A DNA stretch of 64,000 bases from Mycobacterium sp. BK086 (GTDB lineage: Bacteria > Actinomycetota > Actinomycetes > Mycobacteriales > Mycobacteriaceae). The position numbers were made by a program, and so were the translations under genes. Location of the stretch: NCBI GenBank assembly GCA_004362315.1, contig SNWL01000010.1, positions 248,001-312,000 on the forward strand, in the 5' to 3' direction. A model generated the notes under the pieces. The model was not told the DNA's origin. It was given only the letters and a program-made list of their open reading frames with translations, and did not search any database. Positions 34,355 through 43,000 of the stretch are shown here, piece by piece (within the stretch, counting starts at the first letter, position 1; every line of letters starts with the position of its first letter).

Positions 34355-34420
34355 ATTCTTCACCCATCGGCAGAAGGAACGGTGTAGTCGAAATGGTGTC
34401 CGGGATCGTCGGCGCCAGCA

Positions 34421-34438
34421 CGCGTACTGCGGTACTCG
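34421..34438. promoter_or_regulatory. palindrome of the CGAGTAG-N4-CTACTCG set, variant
   Basis: Reads CGCGTACTGCGGTACTCG, with GTAC in place of GTAG/CTAC on both sides. It lies 67 bases upstream of the haem-binding-like start (leftward). A half-site CGAGTAGTCGG also occurs at 34468. Confidence 0.5.
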
Positions 34439-34600
34439 AATCCACGCGGCCCCGAGGGGGGCGTGTCGAGTAGTCGGCGCGCGTCTTGGATTATCTGACG
34501 GCCGCGGTGCGCAACTGGCGGGTGCCTCGGGCAGGCCCGGTTGCGACCTTGCCGGTCAGCCGGGAAAGCGAGATTCGATCCAGTCGGGGTCGCGATGAGT

Positions 34601-34618
34601 CGAGTAGTGCGCTACCCG
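34601..34618. promoter_or_regulatory. palindrome of the CGAGTAG-N4-CTACTCG set
   Basis: Reads CGAGTAGTGCGCTACCCG, matching the set in both cores. It is upstream of two small rightward frames at 34645 and 34779. Confidence 0.65.
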
Positions 34619-34644
34619 TGTTCGCGACCGTGCCGCGACCCACG

Positions 34645-34782
34645 ATGGGCAAAGGGGAGCTCAGCAGTATCCAGGCCCGGGAGGTGAAGCCGGTGATCGC
34701 GGCCCTGATGTTGGTCAAAAGCGACGACGCAACTGCGGAGAACCTGTTCGTTCCGATCGGCGGCGGTAAGGAGCAGCGATGA
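34645..34782 (+). CDS. small protein of unknown function
   Basis: A 45-codon frame beginning MGKGELSSIQAREVKPVIAA ends in the acidic/Gly-rich tail NLFVPIGGGKEQR, composition like a folded small protein. Its stop overlaps the ATG of the next frame. A regulon palindrome lies 27 bases upstream. A longer in-frame version starts at 34486 but has no ribosome site. Unassigned. Confidence 0.4.
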   Translation: MGKGELSSIQAREVKPVIAALMLVKSDDATAENLFVPIGGGKEQR

Positions 34783-35066
34783 TGGCAGGCTCGGGTCGGG
34801 CACCGACGTTTATCGACCTCAACGAGCACCTCGCGACGGGAGCACAGTGCACACCGGGCCCTGACACTGGGTTCAATGCGGACAGATCCGAAAGCGCCAC
34901 AGAAACTTTCGCTTCATGCTTCGAGCAGTGCAGACCGCTTCGAACCCATTGCCCGGGGCCGGCGGCTCAGGCGTCTCACGGACACGCCGGTCGGTGGATG
35001 CCGGTCTGCCGCAGGGTCATCGACCAGTTGCTAGAACGAGAGGATGGAATCGGCCAGGGCATCTGA
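34779..35066 (+). CDS. small Cys-containing hypothetical protein
   Basis: The frame has an excellent AAGGAG site six bases before ATG 34779 (ATG 34782 is an equally possible start). The roughly 95-residue product contains TFIDLNEHLATGAQCTPGPDTGF and CFEQCRPL and then becomes Arg/His-rich. No family is recognised, and the second half could be non-coding read-through. Confidence 0.4.
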   Translation: MMAGSGRAPTFIDLNEHLATGAQCTPGPDTGFNADRSESATETFASCFEQCRPLRTHCPGPAAQASHGHAGRWMPVCRRVIDQLLEREDGIGQGI

Positions 35067-35152
35067 CGCATTGGCCGTCGAAGCCAACGCGGCCCCGCGC
35101 AGCGCCGAGCCCAAGACGGCGCAAGGAGTTCTATCACGCAGTGGTGGCGTTG

Positions 35153-35641
35153 CTACATCCAGTGACGCACGATCCGGACGCCGCGAGTGGCCGCAACAAC
35201 GAGCGCGAAACCGCCGACCAGGCTGGCGAAGATGATCTCGACGTCTTGCGCCTGATCGATGGGCCAGGTGAAGCACGCGCTCGCAATAACGGCACCGGTG
35301 CTGATGAGGCAAGCGATAATGTCAGCAACGAGGTGCTGCGTGCTCGCGGTGCGGATGCCGCTGCAACTGGTTGCGTCGGCGTCGACATCGCTATGTGGCA
35401 ACCGATGCCACATTTCCCCGAGCTGTCCACAAATCAGCGCTTCGAGCTCTTTCTTGCCCGAGTCTTCGGGCCATTCTCGATAGATTGCGAGAAGCGCCTG
35501 CAGCCGGTCTGCGGGGGTCTTGCGCGCGTTGAACCAGGCGACGAACGCCGCGATCGCGGCTCCGCAAACCGCGGCTATGGGGGCAATGATGTCTTTGGAC
35601 TGAACATCAGCGGAGGCTGCCAACATGGTTACCGCAGTCAT
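35153..35641 (-). CDS. small membrane protein
   Basis: The 162-residue product has three hydrophobic segments: IIAPIAAVCGAAIAAFVAWF (about 18-37), DIIACLISTGAVIASACF (about 106-123) and VEIIFASLVGGFALVVAAT (about 133-151). The stretch between the first two is a charged, soluble region (ARKTPADRLQALLAIYREWPEDSGKKELEALICGQLGEMW). No family is recognised. The start could also be Met 6. It is convergent with the small frames to the left. Confidence 0.65.
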   Translation of the reverse strand: MTAVTMLAASADVQSKDIIAPIAAVCGAAIAAFVAWFNARKTPADRLQALLAIYREWPEDSGKKELEALICGQLGEMWHRLPHSDVDADATSCSGIRTASTQHLVADIIACLISTGAVIASACFTWPIDQAQDVEIIFASLVGGFALVVAATRGVRIVRHWM

Positions 35642-35841
35642 TTTGGTTCACCGAATTCACTTGCAGGGAGTCTTGTCCGCCGGTCGAGTGGTCGCTCGCC
35701 CAGGTGACTGGTTGACCGAAATGTTCGCGGTTGCGCCGCCCGATGGCCGCACTGCAACTCGCCAGCCCGCCTTGGGTTGACTATTCGAGATACATTGTCG
35801 GGCAATCATTGCAGCAGCAGCAGCGTCGCCCGATCGGAATC

Positions 35842-36159
35842 CTAGAACAGGGTCGTTGATTCGACGTCGTCCAGCGCGGTGATAGTCACCATAACGTCGA
35901 TGGGCGTGGGCGAGTCGGCGTGGATATGGAATTCCACCCCACCGTCGCCTCCCTCGGGATCGTGCGGGCCCACGTTCGTCACGTACACGTCTGCGTCTCC
36001 CAAGAACGGGCGGCCAGCAATGCCGGCGATACCACCGGAGAACCGGAACTGGCACGCTGTGATGATGACAGCCGAGTTCTGATGGATAGCGGCGAAATTG
36101 TGGTTGTGGCGCACCCTGCCTTGCACGCCGCGCAGGATGATGCGGGTTGATTGAGCCAT
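35842..36159 (-). CDS. hypothetical protein
   Basis: The 105-residue product begins MAQSTRIILRGVQGRVRHNH after a GAGGAAGG site. It is predicted mostly beta-strand, with VTNVGPHDPEGGDGGVEFHIHADSPTPIDVMVTITALDDVE as its second half. No family is recognised. A regulon palindrome lies 70 bases upstream. Confidence 0.65.
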   Translation of the reverse strand: MAQSTRIILRGVQGRVRHNHNFAAIHQNSAVIITACQFRFSGGIAGIAGRPFLGDADVYVTNVGPHDPEGGDGGVEFHIHADSPTPIDVMVTITALDDVESTTLF

Positions 36160-36228
36160 CGTCGGCCCTTCCTCGAGTCGGTGGTGCTTGTCCCCTGCAT
36201 CATCGAACTCAGCGAGTTGCGCAGGGTA

Positions 36229-36246
36229 GGGTAGATCGCTACTTGA
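36229..36246. promoter_or_regulatory. palindrome of the CGAGTAG-N4-CTACTCG set
   Basis: Reads AGGGTAGATCGCTACTTG; both GTAG and CTAC cores are kept. It is 70 bases upstream of the leftward gene starting at 36159. Confidence 0.6.
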
Positions 36247-36482
36247 TTGACAGCGGCGTCGCCGCGGAACACGAAGTGCGAATTGGGAATCAGCCGGTGT
36301 CTGGGTCTGGAGCACCCGGGCCAACAGTGACCGCACGGCCGGCGCCGTGTGGCGCTGACGGTCGAAATTACGGCGCTTGCCGGTCTAGCTGGGGCTGCAA
36401 GGGAAGTCGGCAAGACATTCAACGAACTGGGCTCGCTTCGGCGGTGACGACCCGCTGAGTCGAACCGCCCTCGACCTGCAAT

Positions 36483-37424
36483 TCAGTGTTGCGGTTCTTC
36501 GACCGGCCCCTCCGCTCCGTGGACGGCATTGGAGTAGAGGAATTGGACTGGTGTCTTACGCGGCCCGGGCATGGTGAGTACCTCTTTGAAGACTTCGTCC
36601 AACGAGTTGGCCGAGATGGGCTGGTCACCTATCTCCTGGCCGCTGCGGGAATTGAATCCGATGAAGCGCTGATCGTTCTCTCGGATGGCGTCACCGACGT
36701 CAGGGTCCGTTTGGGACTCCATCAGCTCGTGATACAGCGTGCACACCACGTTCTTCCACGGAGTGCTGAAAAATGGAATGCCGTTACGCCGGCCCGAGCG
36801 GACGGCGGAGTATGCGTTGGCCGAATAGTAGAGCGTGTGGTCCCGCCCATTGCGCGAGAAGTGCACCGATCCGTGATAGCCGCCAAGGCCGTTGCGGGAA
36901 CTGGAGTCACCCAATTTGAGGACCGTATCCGGTGCGAGCAACAGATTGAAGACCGTCCGATCGTGGTCGGTGGCGAGGATCAGGTTGCGGTCGAAGAGGT
37001 CGATAATCTTGTTTTGGACGTCCGGCTCATCCATCTCGTCAACCTTGTCCTCGTCCAGGGTGACCGAGGGCGCGACGTCATATGCGAGCGCCTTGCCGGG
37101 AAAATACTGTTGAATCACATTCTTGAGTTGCTTGTCACGCATCAGCCGAGTGATCGCGTCGTCAATGTTCTCCACATCTCCTGGCGCAAAGTCGCCGCCG
37201 CGTCCGAGGTAGATGTTCTGGAATCCCATCTGCGGAAGCACCTTTCCTCCGTGGAAGACCAGATCGTCTTTCGGCGACGCGCTGACGCCCGGTGCAAGCG
37301 CCTCACGCACATCCTCATCGGTGCGGCGCGCCTCGTTCCTGTAGTAGCAGTATTCAGCTTGAGATCCTGGCGCCACTTGTATCCGCATCGGGTACGGGAA
37401 GTTCTTATATTTGGACTTGGTCAT
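36483..37424 (-). CDS. hypothetical protein with HELxE-type metal-binding motif
   Basis: The 313-residue product starts MTKSKYKNFPYPMRIQVAPG after a strong AGGAGCAAGAA site. CTLYHELMESQTDPDVGDAI near residue 230 has the H-E-x-x-E plus TDP form also seen in EXORDIUM/phosphate-induced-1 and related putative zinc proteins. The segment DKVDEMDEPDVQNKIIDLFDRNLI is acidic and helical. No signal peptide is visible. A metalloprotease or metal-binding role is possible but not established. Confidence 0.7.
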   Translation of the reverse strand: MTKSKYKNFPYPMRIQVAPGSQAEYCYYRNEARRTDEDVREALAPGVSASPKDDLVFHGGKVLPQMGFQNIYLGRGGDFAPGDVENIDDAITRLMRDKQLKNVIQQYFPGKALAYDVAPSVTLDEDKVDEMDEPDVQNKIIDLFDRNLILATDHDRTVFNLLLAPDTVLKLGDSSSRNGLGGYHGSVHFSRNGRDHTLYYSANAYSAVRSGRRNGIPFFSTPWKNVVCTLYHELMESQTDPDVGDAIRENDQRFIGFNSRSGQEIGDQPISANSLDEVFKEVLTMPGPRKTPVQFLYSNAVHGAEGPVEEPQH

Positions 37425-37617
37425 TTCTCTTGCTCCTATGGTGTGTGGCGGCAAGGCGGTGGTGTGGTTCACGCCACCCGTTGGTGGGCGCCACAGTCGT
37501 TGTTTCGGTGTGGTTTTCAGCTTTTCGCTTAGGGTTTCGGACTCCAACGCATCGGTGCGTTTGCCAAGCGAGACGTTGGGAGCCAAGTTGGTTCGGAGCT
37601 GGGGAAGGACGGCCTGG

Positions 37618-37992
37618 TCAGCTCGCGACTGCGTCCGCCGTCCCAGCGACTGGCCGAACGTCGTAGAGATGCAGAGGTCCTTCGACGAGTTGAGGTCCCC
37701 CGACCGACGTCAACTCGGTCGTGACCAGGCCCACGGCTGCGAATACTGCGGCATCGACTCCCGCGTTGACTCTTGGGAGGATGAGTCGGAGATGCGTGCT
37801 GCGTAGGTCTGCAACTTGCTCGATGAGTGCGGTCACCTCGATGCCGTCGTCACTGTTGCGCAATTCAGCGTTCGTCACGGAATTCCCGTCGATCCGTATG
37901 TCTACGACGGGGGTTCCCCCTACTCCGGAGACGTCGACAATGCCGTCAATGCTTCCCACCAAGACGTAGTGGTTGGCAGCTCTCGTATTCAT
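37618..37992 (-). CDS. hypothetical protein
   Basis: The 124-residue product is read from ATG 37992, nine bases after a GAAGGA site. It is all-beta/alpha mixed (NHYVLVGSIDGIVDVSGVGGTPVVDIRIDGNSV ... THLRLILPRVNAGVDAAVFAAVG) with no recognised family. The nearest regulon palindrome lies 151 bases upstream, at 38143. Confidence 0.6.
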   Translation of the reverse strand: MNTRAANHYVLVGSIDGIVDVSGVGGTPVVDIRIDGNSVTNAELRNSDDGIEVTALIEQVADLRSTHLRLILPRVNAGVDAAVFAAVGLVTTELTSVGGPQLVEGPLHLYDVRPVAGTADAVAS

Positions 37993-38142
37993 GCCAGTGT
38001 CCTTCATGGTGTTGTGGACTCCGAGCGTTTCGGGAATCCGATTCCTGCAGAACATCTCCCACGAACAATCGGCCTGCCGTGGTGCTCGTTGAGCCCGTTT
38101 CGTTGCCGATCCGATTCTCGGTCGGTCACCGAACCGCGGTCC

Positions 38143-38160
38143 CGAGTAGTCGACTACTTG
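38143..38160. promoter_or_regulatory. palindrome of the CGAGTAG-N4-CTACTCG set
   Basis: Reads CGAGTAGTCGACTACTTG, one mismatch from a perfect 18-bp palindrome. Confidence 0.7.
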
Positions 38161-38698
38161 ACTTCTACGGTGGTGACTGCCGCCGCACCGTTGCGCGGCG
38201 CGGCCTCAGGCGTCGCGCGTGGCAGCCATAGGTCTTGTCGGTTCGCTGGTTCGAGGACTTCGGAGCGAGCGCTGGGCGGTAATTCGGCTGTCAGCAGGGT
38301 GGGCCTGGGGGCCGCTTCATCGCGGGCCCCTGGCCAGTGAGCAAACGTCCTGTATCGAGCAGTCGCATCTACCTAGCGGCCAAACGGGTGCCGCGAGGTC
38401 GCCATGGTGGAGCCCCGGCTGTATCGGGAGGCGATCAAAGGGAGAAGCAGGGTGACTGGGTCGACGGGTATGCAACCATGTAGCCGACAACGATGAGCGC
38501 GTGACGCACCCCTTCGAAGTGGCACCGTCAAACGAGATCGACCATGCAACGATCTGTTCGTGGGGGACATCTTGACTTACGCCGAAATCGTCACTAGCCC
38601 TTTTGGATTGATACGCATAGCGATCGCGCACCAGCTTCATCGATCGTGCGGTGTGCCTCAGCACACCCGTGGAGTCCTGCCACGGTGCGTCGCGAATT

Positions 38699-38716
38699 CG
38701 GGTAGCTGACTACTCG
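38699..38716. promoter_or_regulatory. palindrome of the CGAGTAG-N4-CTACTCG set
   Basis: Reads CGGGTAGCTGACTACTCG; 102 bases upstream of the CYTH-like gene. Confidence 0.7.
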
Positions 38717-38817
38717 CGACGAGGAAGTGGCAACGGCATGACCATCGAAGTAGCCGCGCAATACGTGGCCAACGGCGGCTTCTGACGGGACGCCGGCGAG
38801 CAAAGGGGAGTGGTTGC

Positions 38818-39573
38818 GTGGTCGATTCAGTCGAAATCAAAGTGAACATCGACGCCTCCCGTGGCGATGCGCTCGCGATGCTGGGGCAGGACCCCGCGGA
38901 GGGGTCCACACGGCAGATTTGGTTCGCCGAGGAGCGTGCCGGTGTAGAGCGTGGGTCCCTACCGTTGTTCGCCCGTCACGTCGTGGTCCGGTTGCGTAGC
39001 GGCGGCGACACCGACGACCTCACGGTGAAGTTGCGACCGTGTGAACACGCGCACCTGATCGGCCGATGGGCGCAGAACTTCGACACCAGAGTGCTGGAGT
39101 ACCGCATCGAAGAAGATTGGTCAGGGCAGCGCCGCGTCCTGGCCGCCTCGGCTGTCAGTACGCGTTCGCGTGGCTCGCTGCTCGAGATGGTCGGACCCTT
39201 TGCGGATCCGGCATCGGCCATCACCATCAAACAGCGTCAGTTCCTCAAACTGTGTGCCCCGCCCGAGGTCCGCGTCAATCATCTGGTCGCCCTGGGGCCG
39301 ATTATCTCCACGAAGTGGGCGGCCGTCGAGATAGGCCCGTGCACAGTCAATGTCGAACGATGGATCACCGGCGAGATCGACATTGTCGAGCTGTCTATGC
39401 GGGCAGAACAGAGGAAGCACGAGTCAGCGGCCGAGTTCGAAATACGGGCGACCGCCCAGCAACGCTCACTGGAAGCGAGCGCACGCGACCTCGGCCTGCC
39501 GTTCGATGCGCACGGCGAGACCAAGACCCAACGCGTGTTGGCCTCACTCGCCCGGATTCCAGTACCGCGGTGA
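38818..39573 (+). CDS. CYTH-like (triphosphate tunnel) domain protein
   Basis: The 251-residue product starts at GTG 38818 after GGGGAG. It opens DSVEIKVNIDASRGDAL, the E-x-K entry motif of CYTH domains, followed by RQIWFAEERAG, VVVRLRSGGDTDDLTVKLRPC and VEYR-like LEYRIEEDWSGQ strands carrying alternating charged residues that line the tunnel. CYTH enzymes act on triphosphates, nucleotides or polyphosphate. The second half is helical with no known domain. It is convergent with the phospholipase D-like gene. Confidence 0.7.
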   Translation: MVDSVEIKVNIDASRGDALAMLGQDPAEGSTRQIWFAEERAGVERGSLPLFARHVVVRLRSGGDTDDLTVKLRPCEHAHLIGRWAQNFDTRVLEYRIEEDWSGQRRVLAASAVSTRSRGSLLEMVGPFADPASAITIKQRQFLKLCAPPEVRVNHLVALGPIISTKWAAVEIGPCTVNVERWITGEIDIVELSMRAEQRKHESAAEFEIRATAQQRSLEASARDLGLPFDAHGETKTQRVLASLARIPVPR

Positions 39574-39689
39574 ACACCGTCGCCGCCGCATTCGGCAATG
39601 TGGGCGCCCGGCTGGCCGGAACGGCGCGGTGATTCCGATGGCGCATTGGTGGGACGCGTATTTCGACCGAGCTGGTTTTGCTGCGCGGT

Positions 39690-41441
39690 CTAGCTCGAGA
39701 AGGTGACGCGGTCACGGAATGCCTGGGTGTCGGGTTTGTAGAACCGGTCGAACCACGTCTCGTCGGCGCCGCTGATTGCGGTCGGCTTCTGCAATGTGAT
39801 CTGTTTGGGGGCAGCCGCTTTGGCCAGCCGATTGCCCTGTGCGCCGAAGGCGCTGCGCATCCGGTTGCGGAATTGCAGGTGATCGAATACTCGGACGGCC
39901 TCGATGGCATAGGCGGTCGCGATCTTCGGGTCGTCGATCATGATCAACTGGTCGCCGTTGCCCGCTTCCCCGGAAGGGGAGAAGTTACTTGAACCGGTGA
40001 ACACCTTGGCGGTTGGGAGATTGAAATCGGTGACGACGAATTTGTGGTGGATGTTGCGGCCTTTGCCGCCGGACCATTCGGTCTTGAATGGCTCTGGCGC
40101 GTGTGCTGCCAGGTAGGCGAAGTCGACGACGCCGATGCTGCCGTCGGGTTTGACCAATTGGAGCTTGCCCCGGGTGTCGACCGTCCCGTAGCTAAATACG
40201 GGCCGGTTGATGAGCCGGCGGAACGCTTCGACGGTCGGTCCTTTGGTCATTTGACTCAGGAAGGCCACGGAGTACAAGACGGAGGAGGACGCTTGATCGA
40301 TGGCCGCGCGAATCGGGTTGAGCGACAGCTCTGTCTCGCGGTGCGGTGAGAAGCACAGCTGGATTGTCGGCTTGTTTTTCGTGGTGACGACGTGCCAGCG
40401 TTTGGCGAAGTCGTCGTCACGGAACGTCGTTGGGCTGGCGAAGGCCACGTCGAACATTTGCCCGTAGAGTGCCGCGACATCCGGAGAACGAAACACCAAC
40501 ATGTTGTTGGCCTGGATGTACAGGCCGCGGTATGTGAAGTTGGTCGAGCCGCACAACACCGACTCGGGCTTCCCGTTGCGGCGAGTGATGAAGACCTTGT
40601 TGTGCTGAAGGTTGTGGAAGTGGGTGCGTGTGACGCGGCCGCCCGCGGCAGTGAATCTTTGTGCGCTGCGTGATTCGGTGCTGTTGGGGGCGTTGTGGGG
40701 ATTGTCTTTGGCCGTCGAGTTGTCGATGATGGCGCGCAGTCGTGGCCCAAACGACTCGATCGCGGCGACGATATCGGGTTCGTTGAGGTCATAGGCCATC
40801 ACGTCGAGCGTGAGCCCACTGTCGGCTTCTGCACGTTTGAGGAAGTCGAATAACAGCTCGTAGGCCTCGAAGCCCAGCCAGCTGTAGATACTTTCGCCGC
40901 GCTTGTTCTTCGTCGTCGACTTCGTGAAGTCCAATCCGTCGCTGGCGTCGGCGGGAATGATGTCGGATTCGTTGCCGAACTGGTCGCGGTAGGCCTGAGA
41001 GGAAGCGAAGTTACGGGTGAACCCGACATCCACAAGGCCGTCGTAGGTGATCGCCTTGTTCTCGATGGCCAACTGGAGTTGTGTGCCGGTCTTCAGTTCG
41101 CCATCGGCCGGCATGTGTTGCTTGGTGACCCGGTAGGTGTACGTGCCGTCGGTGGGCTGGGTGGGGAAGTCGACCCAGCGGAACTTCTGGAACGGTGCGG
41201 CAAGTGAGCTGAACAGGCGGTCGCCGGTGACCTCGTTGGCTGCGCCCTTCGGGTAGGAGAACGCGATGCGGTTGCGTAGCGGCGCGAAGTCCTTGGCGCC
41301 GGGGCTCTTGACCTCGATGGAGAACCCAACGAGATCCGGTTCGGGATTGGCGACGTCGAACCCTATGAGATTCATCCGCTCACCGCGACGGATCGTGGCG
41401 GTGAATCCCTTTTTGTAGGCTTTGTTTTCGAATTCGCTCAT
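39690..41441 (-). CDS. phospholipase D-like protein with two HKD motifs
   Basis: The 583-residue product from ATG 41441 contains two PLD half-sites: HNLQHNKVFITRRN ... CGSTNFT (His, Lys, then GS-x-N), and HHKFVVTDFNL ... TGSSNFS. The Asp of the first is replaced by less standard residues. An N-terminal region of about 180 residues contains a beta-rich domain (IGFDVANPEPDLVGFSIEVKSPGAKDF) not typical of short PLDs. PLD-superfamily enzymes cleave or transfer phosphodiesters in lipids or nucleic acids. The start is 75 bases from the palindrome at 41517. Confidence 0.88.
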   Translation of the reverse strand: MSEFENKAYKKGFTATIRRGERMNLIGFDVANPEPDLVGFSIEVKSPGAKDFAPLRNRIAFSYPKGAANEVTGDRLFSSLAAPFQKFRWVDFPTQPTDGTYTYRVTKQHMPADGELKTGTQLQLAIENKAITYDGLVDVGFTRNFASSQAYRDQFGNESDIIPADASDGLDFTKSTTKNKRGESIYSWLGFEAYELLFDFLKRAEADSGLTLDVMAYDLNEPDIVAAIESFGPRLRAIIDNSTAKDNPHNAPNSTESRSAQRFTAAGGRVTRTHFHNLQHNKVFITRRNGKPESVLCGSTNFTYRGLYIQANNMLVFRSPDVAALYGQMFDVAFASPTTFRDDDFAKRWHVVTTKNKPTIQLCFSPHRETELSLNPIRAAIDQASSSVLYSVAFLSQMTKGPTVEAFRRLINRPVFSYGTVDTRGKLQLVKPDGSIGVVDFAYLAAHAPEPFKTEWSGGKGRNIHHKFVVTDFNLPTAKVFTGSSNFSPSGEAGNGDQLIMIDDPKIATAYAIEAVRVFDHLQFRNRMRSAFGAQGNRLAKAAAPKQITLQKPTAISGADETWFDRFYKPDTQAFRDRVTFSS

Positions 41442-41516
41442 CGTGAGAACACCCCTTGCGATCAGTTGCGAACGGTGTGCCATTTGACATTCTGCGCACC
41501 ACGGCGGCGGGATACC

Positions 41517-41534
41517 CGCGTAGTGCGCTACCCG
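41517..41534. promoter_or_regulatory. palindrome of the CGAGTAG-N4-CTACTCG set
   Basis: Reads CGCGTAGTGCGCTACCCG, 76 bases upstream of the leftward phospholipase D-like gene. The next copy, 82 bases away, serves the divergent gene. Confidence 0.7.
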
Positions 41535-41598
41535 ACTTCGACTGTTCATCTGACGGGCGGTGGCCAGCGAGTAGGAGTAGAAGTCGCGCTGCGGATTT

Positions 41599-41616
41599 CG
41601 AGTAGCGCGCTACTCG
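41599..41616. promoter_or_regulatory. perfect palindrome of the CGAGTAG-N4-CTACTCG set
   Basis: Reads CGAGTAGCGCGCTACTCG, fully self-complementary; 91 bases upstream of the DUF2278 gene. Confidence 0.75.
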
Positions 41617-41706
41617 CGCGGGCGCCTGTTGATGTCGATAGCCTGCGGGGCAGCAGCGCACTCGCGGACCCAGATATTTCCGGAATCAGTCGCAAAAGAG
41701 GGGGAT

Positions 41707-42744
41707 ATGGACACGGGACTGGAATATGGGGTACTCCGGGCCCGGCCCGATCTGGCTAAGCGGGAAGATGGCGGCTCGACACCGCATCTGCAGATCCGGG
41801 CACTCGACGAGTTCGGTGAGCCGTGGCGGGTCGCGGTGAATGTCCAGTCGGATGACGGTAGCGAAGTGGTGTTCTGGATCGTTGATCCGCTCGTCGGGCA
41901 TCCGATCCTGGATTCTCTGGAGGACGTTCCTGCGGGCTTCACTACCACCGCCGCCAGATCGGCGCACTCGCTAGATTATGTGAAGGCGCCGCTCTTCGAC
42001 TTCGCGTTGGGCCGCGCGCTGCCACCCAGCGGCAGCGCCAACGCCGATGACCTTCAGGATCTGCTGACGTTGTATCTCACTCAGTGCAAGGCATCCGGCG
42101 GTGAACTGTACGCATTCGGTGCGCAGTTCGACCGCGACTTGCATAAGCCAATCGATGCCGAGTTCGGCAACACCGACGGACTGCACGGCGTGCACGACAT
42201 TCACATGAACCAAGGCAACGTCGGCGCGCACAGCGGCGACAATGGCCCGTTCCATGACGGGGGATTACTCCTCGGGTTTCCCGACCGGATCATGGGGATA
42301 TTTCTGGCATTTCAGACCCAGCGGGTTCCGACCGATAGGCTGGGTGCAGCGTCGGCCGACGCGCAGCCGTTGTCGACAGTCATCGCCAGCCAACCCGATG
42401 GTCCCCGGCAGGTCGCCGTCGGGGTGTATCTCGAACGTGCCTTGATTAACCCGGTGGGCACCGATCCGGGCCGCGAAGTAGTCGTCCTCGGAAACCTCAC
42501 TACTGCAACGAAATCGCTGCGCGGATGGCAATTGGTCGACCTCAATGGCCGGGTGACGAAGCTCGATGTGGAGATCCCTTCCGGGGCATCGGCGATCGTG
42601 ACGCTCAATGGAAGCGGTGTGCAGCTCGGCAACAGCGGGGGAAACCTTATTCTGCAGGACGATCAGACCGCTCAGGTCGACAGCGTCACCTATTCGGCGG
42701 CCGATGCCGCGCCTATTGATCGCTACGTGCGCTTTCAGCGGTAG
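41707..42744 (+). CDS. DUF2278 (YukJ)-family protein with C-terminal lamin-tail-like domain
   Basis: The 345-residue product starts MDTGLEYGVLRARPDLAK after an AGAGGGGG site. The first 230 residues follow the DUF2278 plan: YGVLRARPDL, VNVQSDDGSEVVFWIVD, DIHMNQGNVGAHSGDNGPFHDGGLLLGFPD and FLAFQTQRV. The C-terminal 110 residues (ALINPVGTDPGREVVVLGNLTTATKSLRGWQLVDLNGR) are a lamin-tail domain, an Ig-like adhesion or DNA/peptide-binding module. This two-domain form is common in bacterial DUF2278 proteins; function is unknown. Confidence 0.85.
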   Translation: MDTGLEYGVLRARPDLAKREDGGSTPHLQIRALDEFGEPWRVAVNVQSDDGSEVVFWIVDPLVGHPILDSLEDVPAGFTTTAARSAHSLDYVKAPLFDFALGRALPPSGSANADDLQDLLTLYLTQCKASGGELYAFGAQFDRDLHKPIDAEFGNTDGLHGVHDIHMNQGNVGAHSGDNGPFHDGGLLLGFPDRIMGIFLAFQTQRVPTDRLGAASADAQPLSTVIASQPDGPRQVAVGVYLERALINPVGTDPGREVVVLGNLTTATKSLRGWQLVDLNGRVTKLDVEIPSGASAIVTLNGSGVQLGNSGGNLILQDDQTAQVDSVTYSAADAAPIDRYVRFQR

Positions 42745-43000
42745 GCGTGGCAGATGATGAGGTCGCCCGGGCGCGCTGGTCCTGTTTGAGGATGATTTCG
42801 GCGATCAATTTTGGCACGGGTGCCCTCGGGTGCGGCCGCAGGCAGCAGCCATATCAGCCGGGATGTACCCATCGCGCCCCATCGAGTTGTCGTGCAGTGC
42901 AAGGTTTGTCACGCACCCCGCGAGCCCGATGCCCAGGGAGTCCTGCCCGTCAGGCCCCGGATGGGGGAGAAGGGGTCCGTGAACGCGATGAGTAACCGTG

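Larger units (their letters stand above)
37993..38817. other. 825-base intergenic region holding two regulon palindromes
   Basis: No supported gene lies between the divergent genes starting at 37992 (leftward) and 38818 (rightward). Apart from the palindromes at 38143 and 38699 I see nothing identifiable. Confidence 0.55.

Noticed and set aside
35690-35710. Another copy of the CGAGTAG palindrome before the small membrane protein gene
   Set aside because: CGAGTGGTCGCTCG lacks both GTAG and CTAC cores and the four-base spacing.
42747-42995. 82-codon rightward gene after the DUF2278 gene
   Set aside because: Arg/Pro/Cys-rich composition typical of chance frames in GC-rich DNA; no ribosome site.
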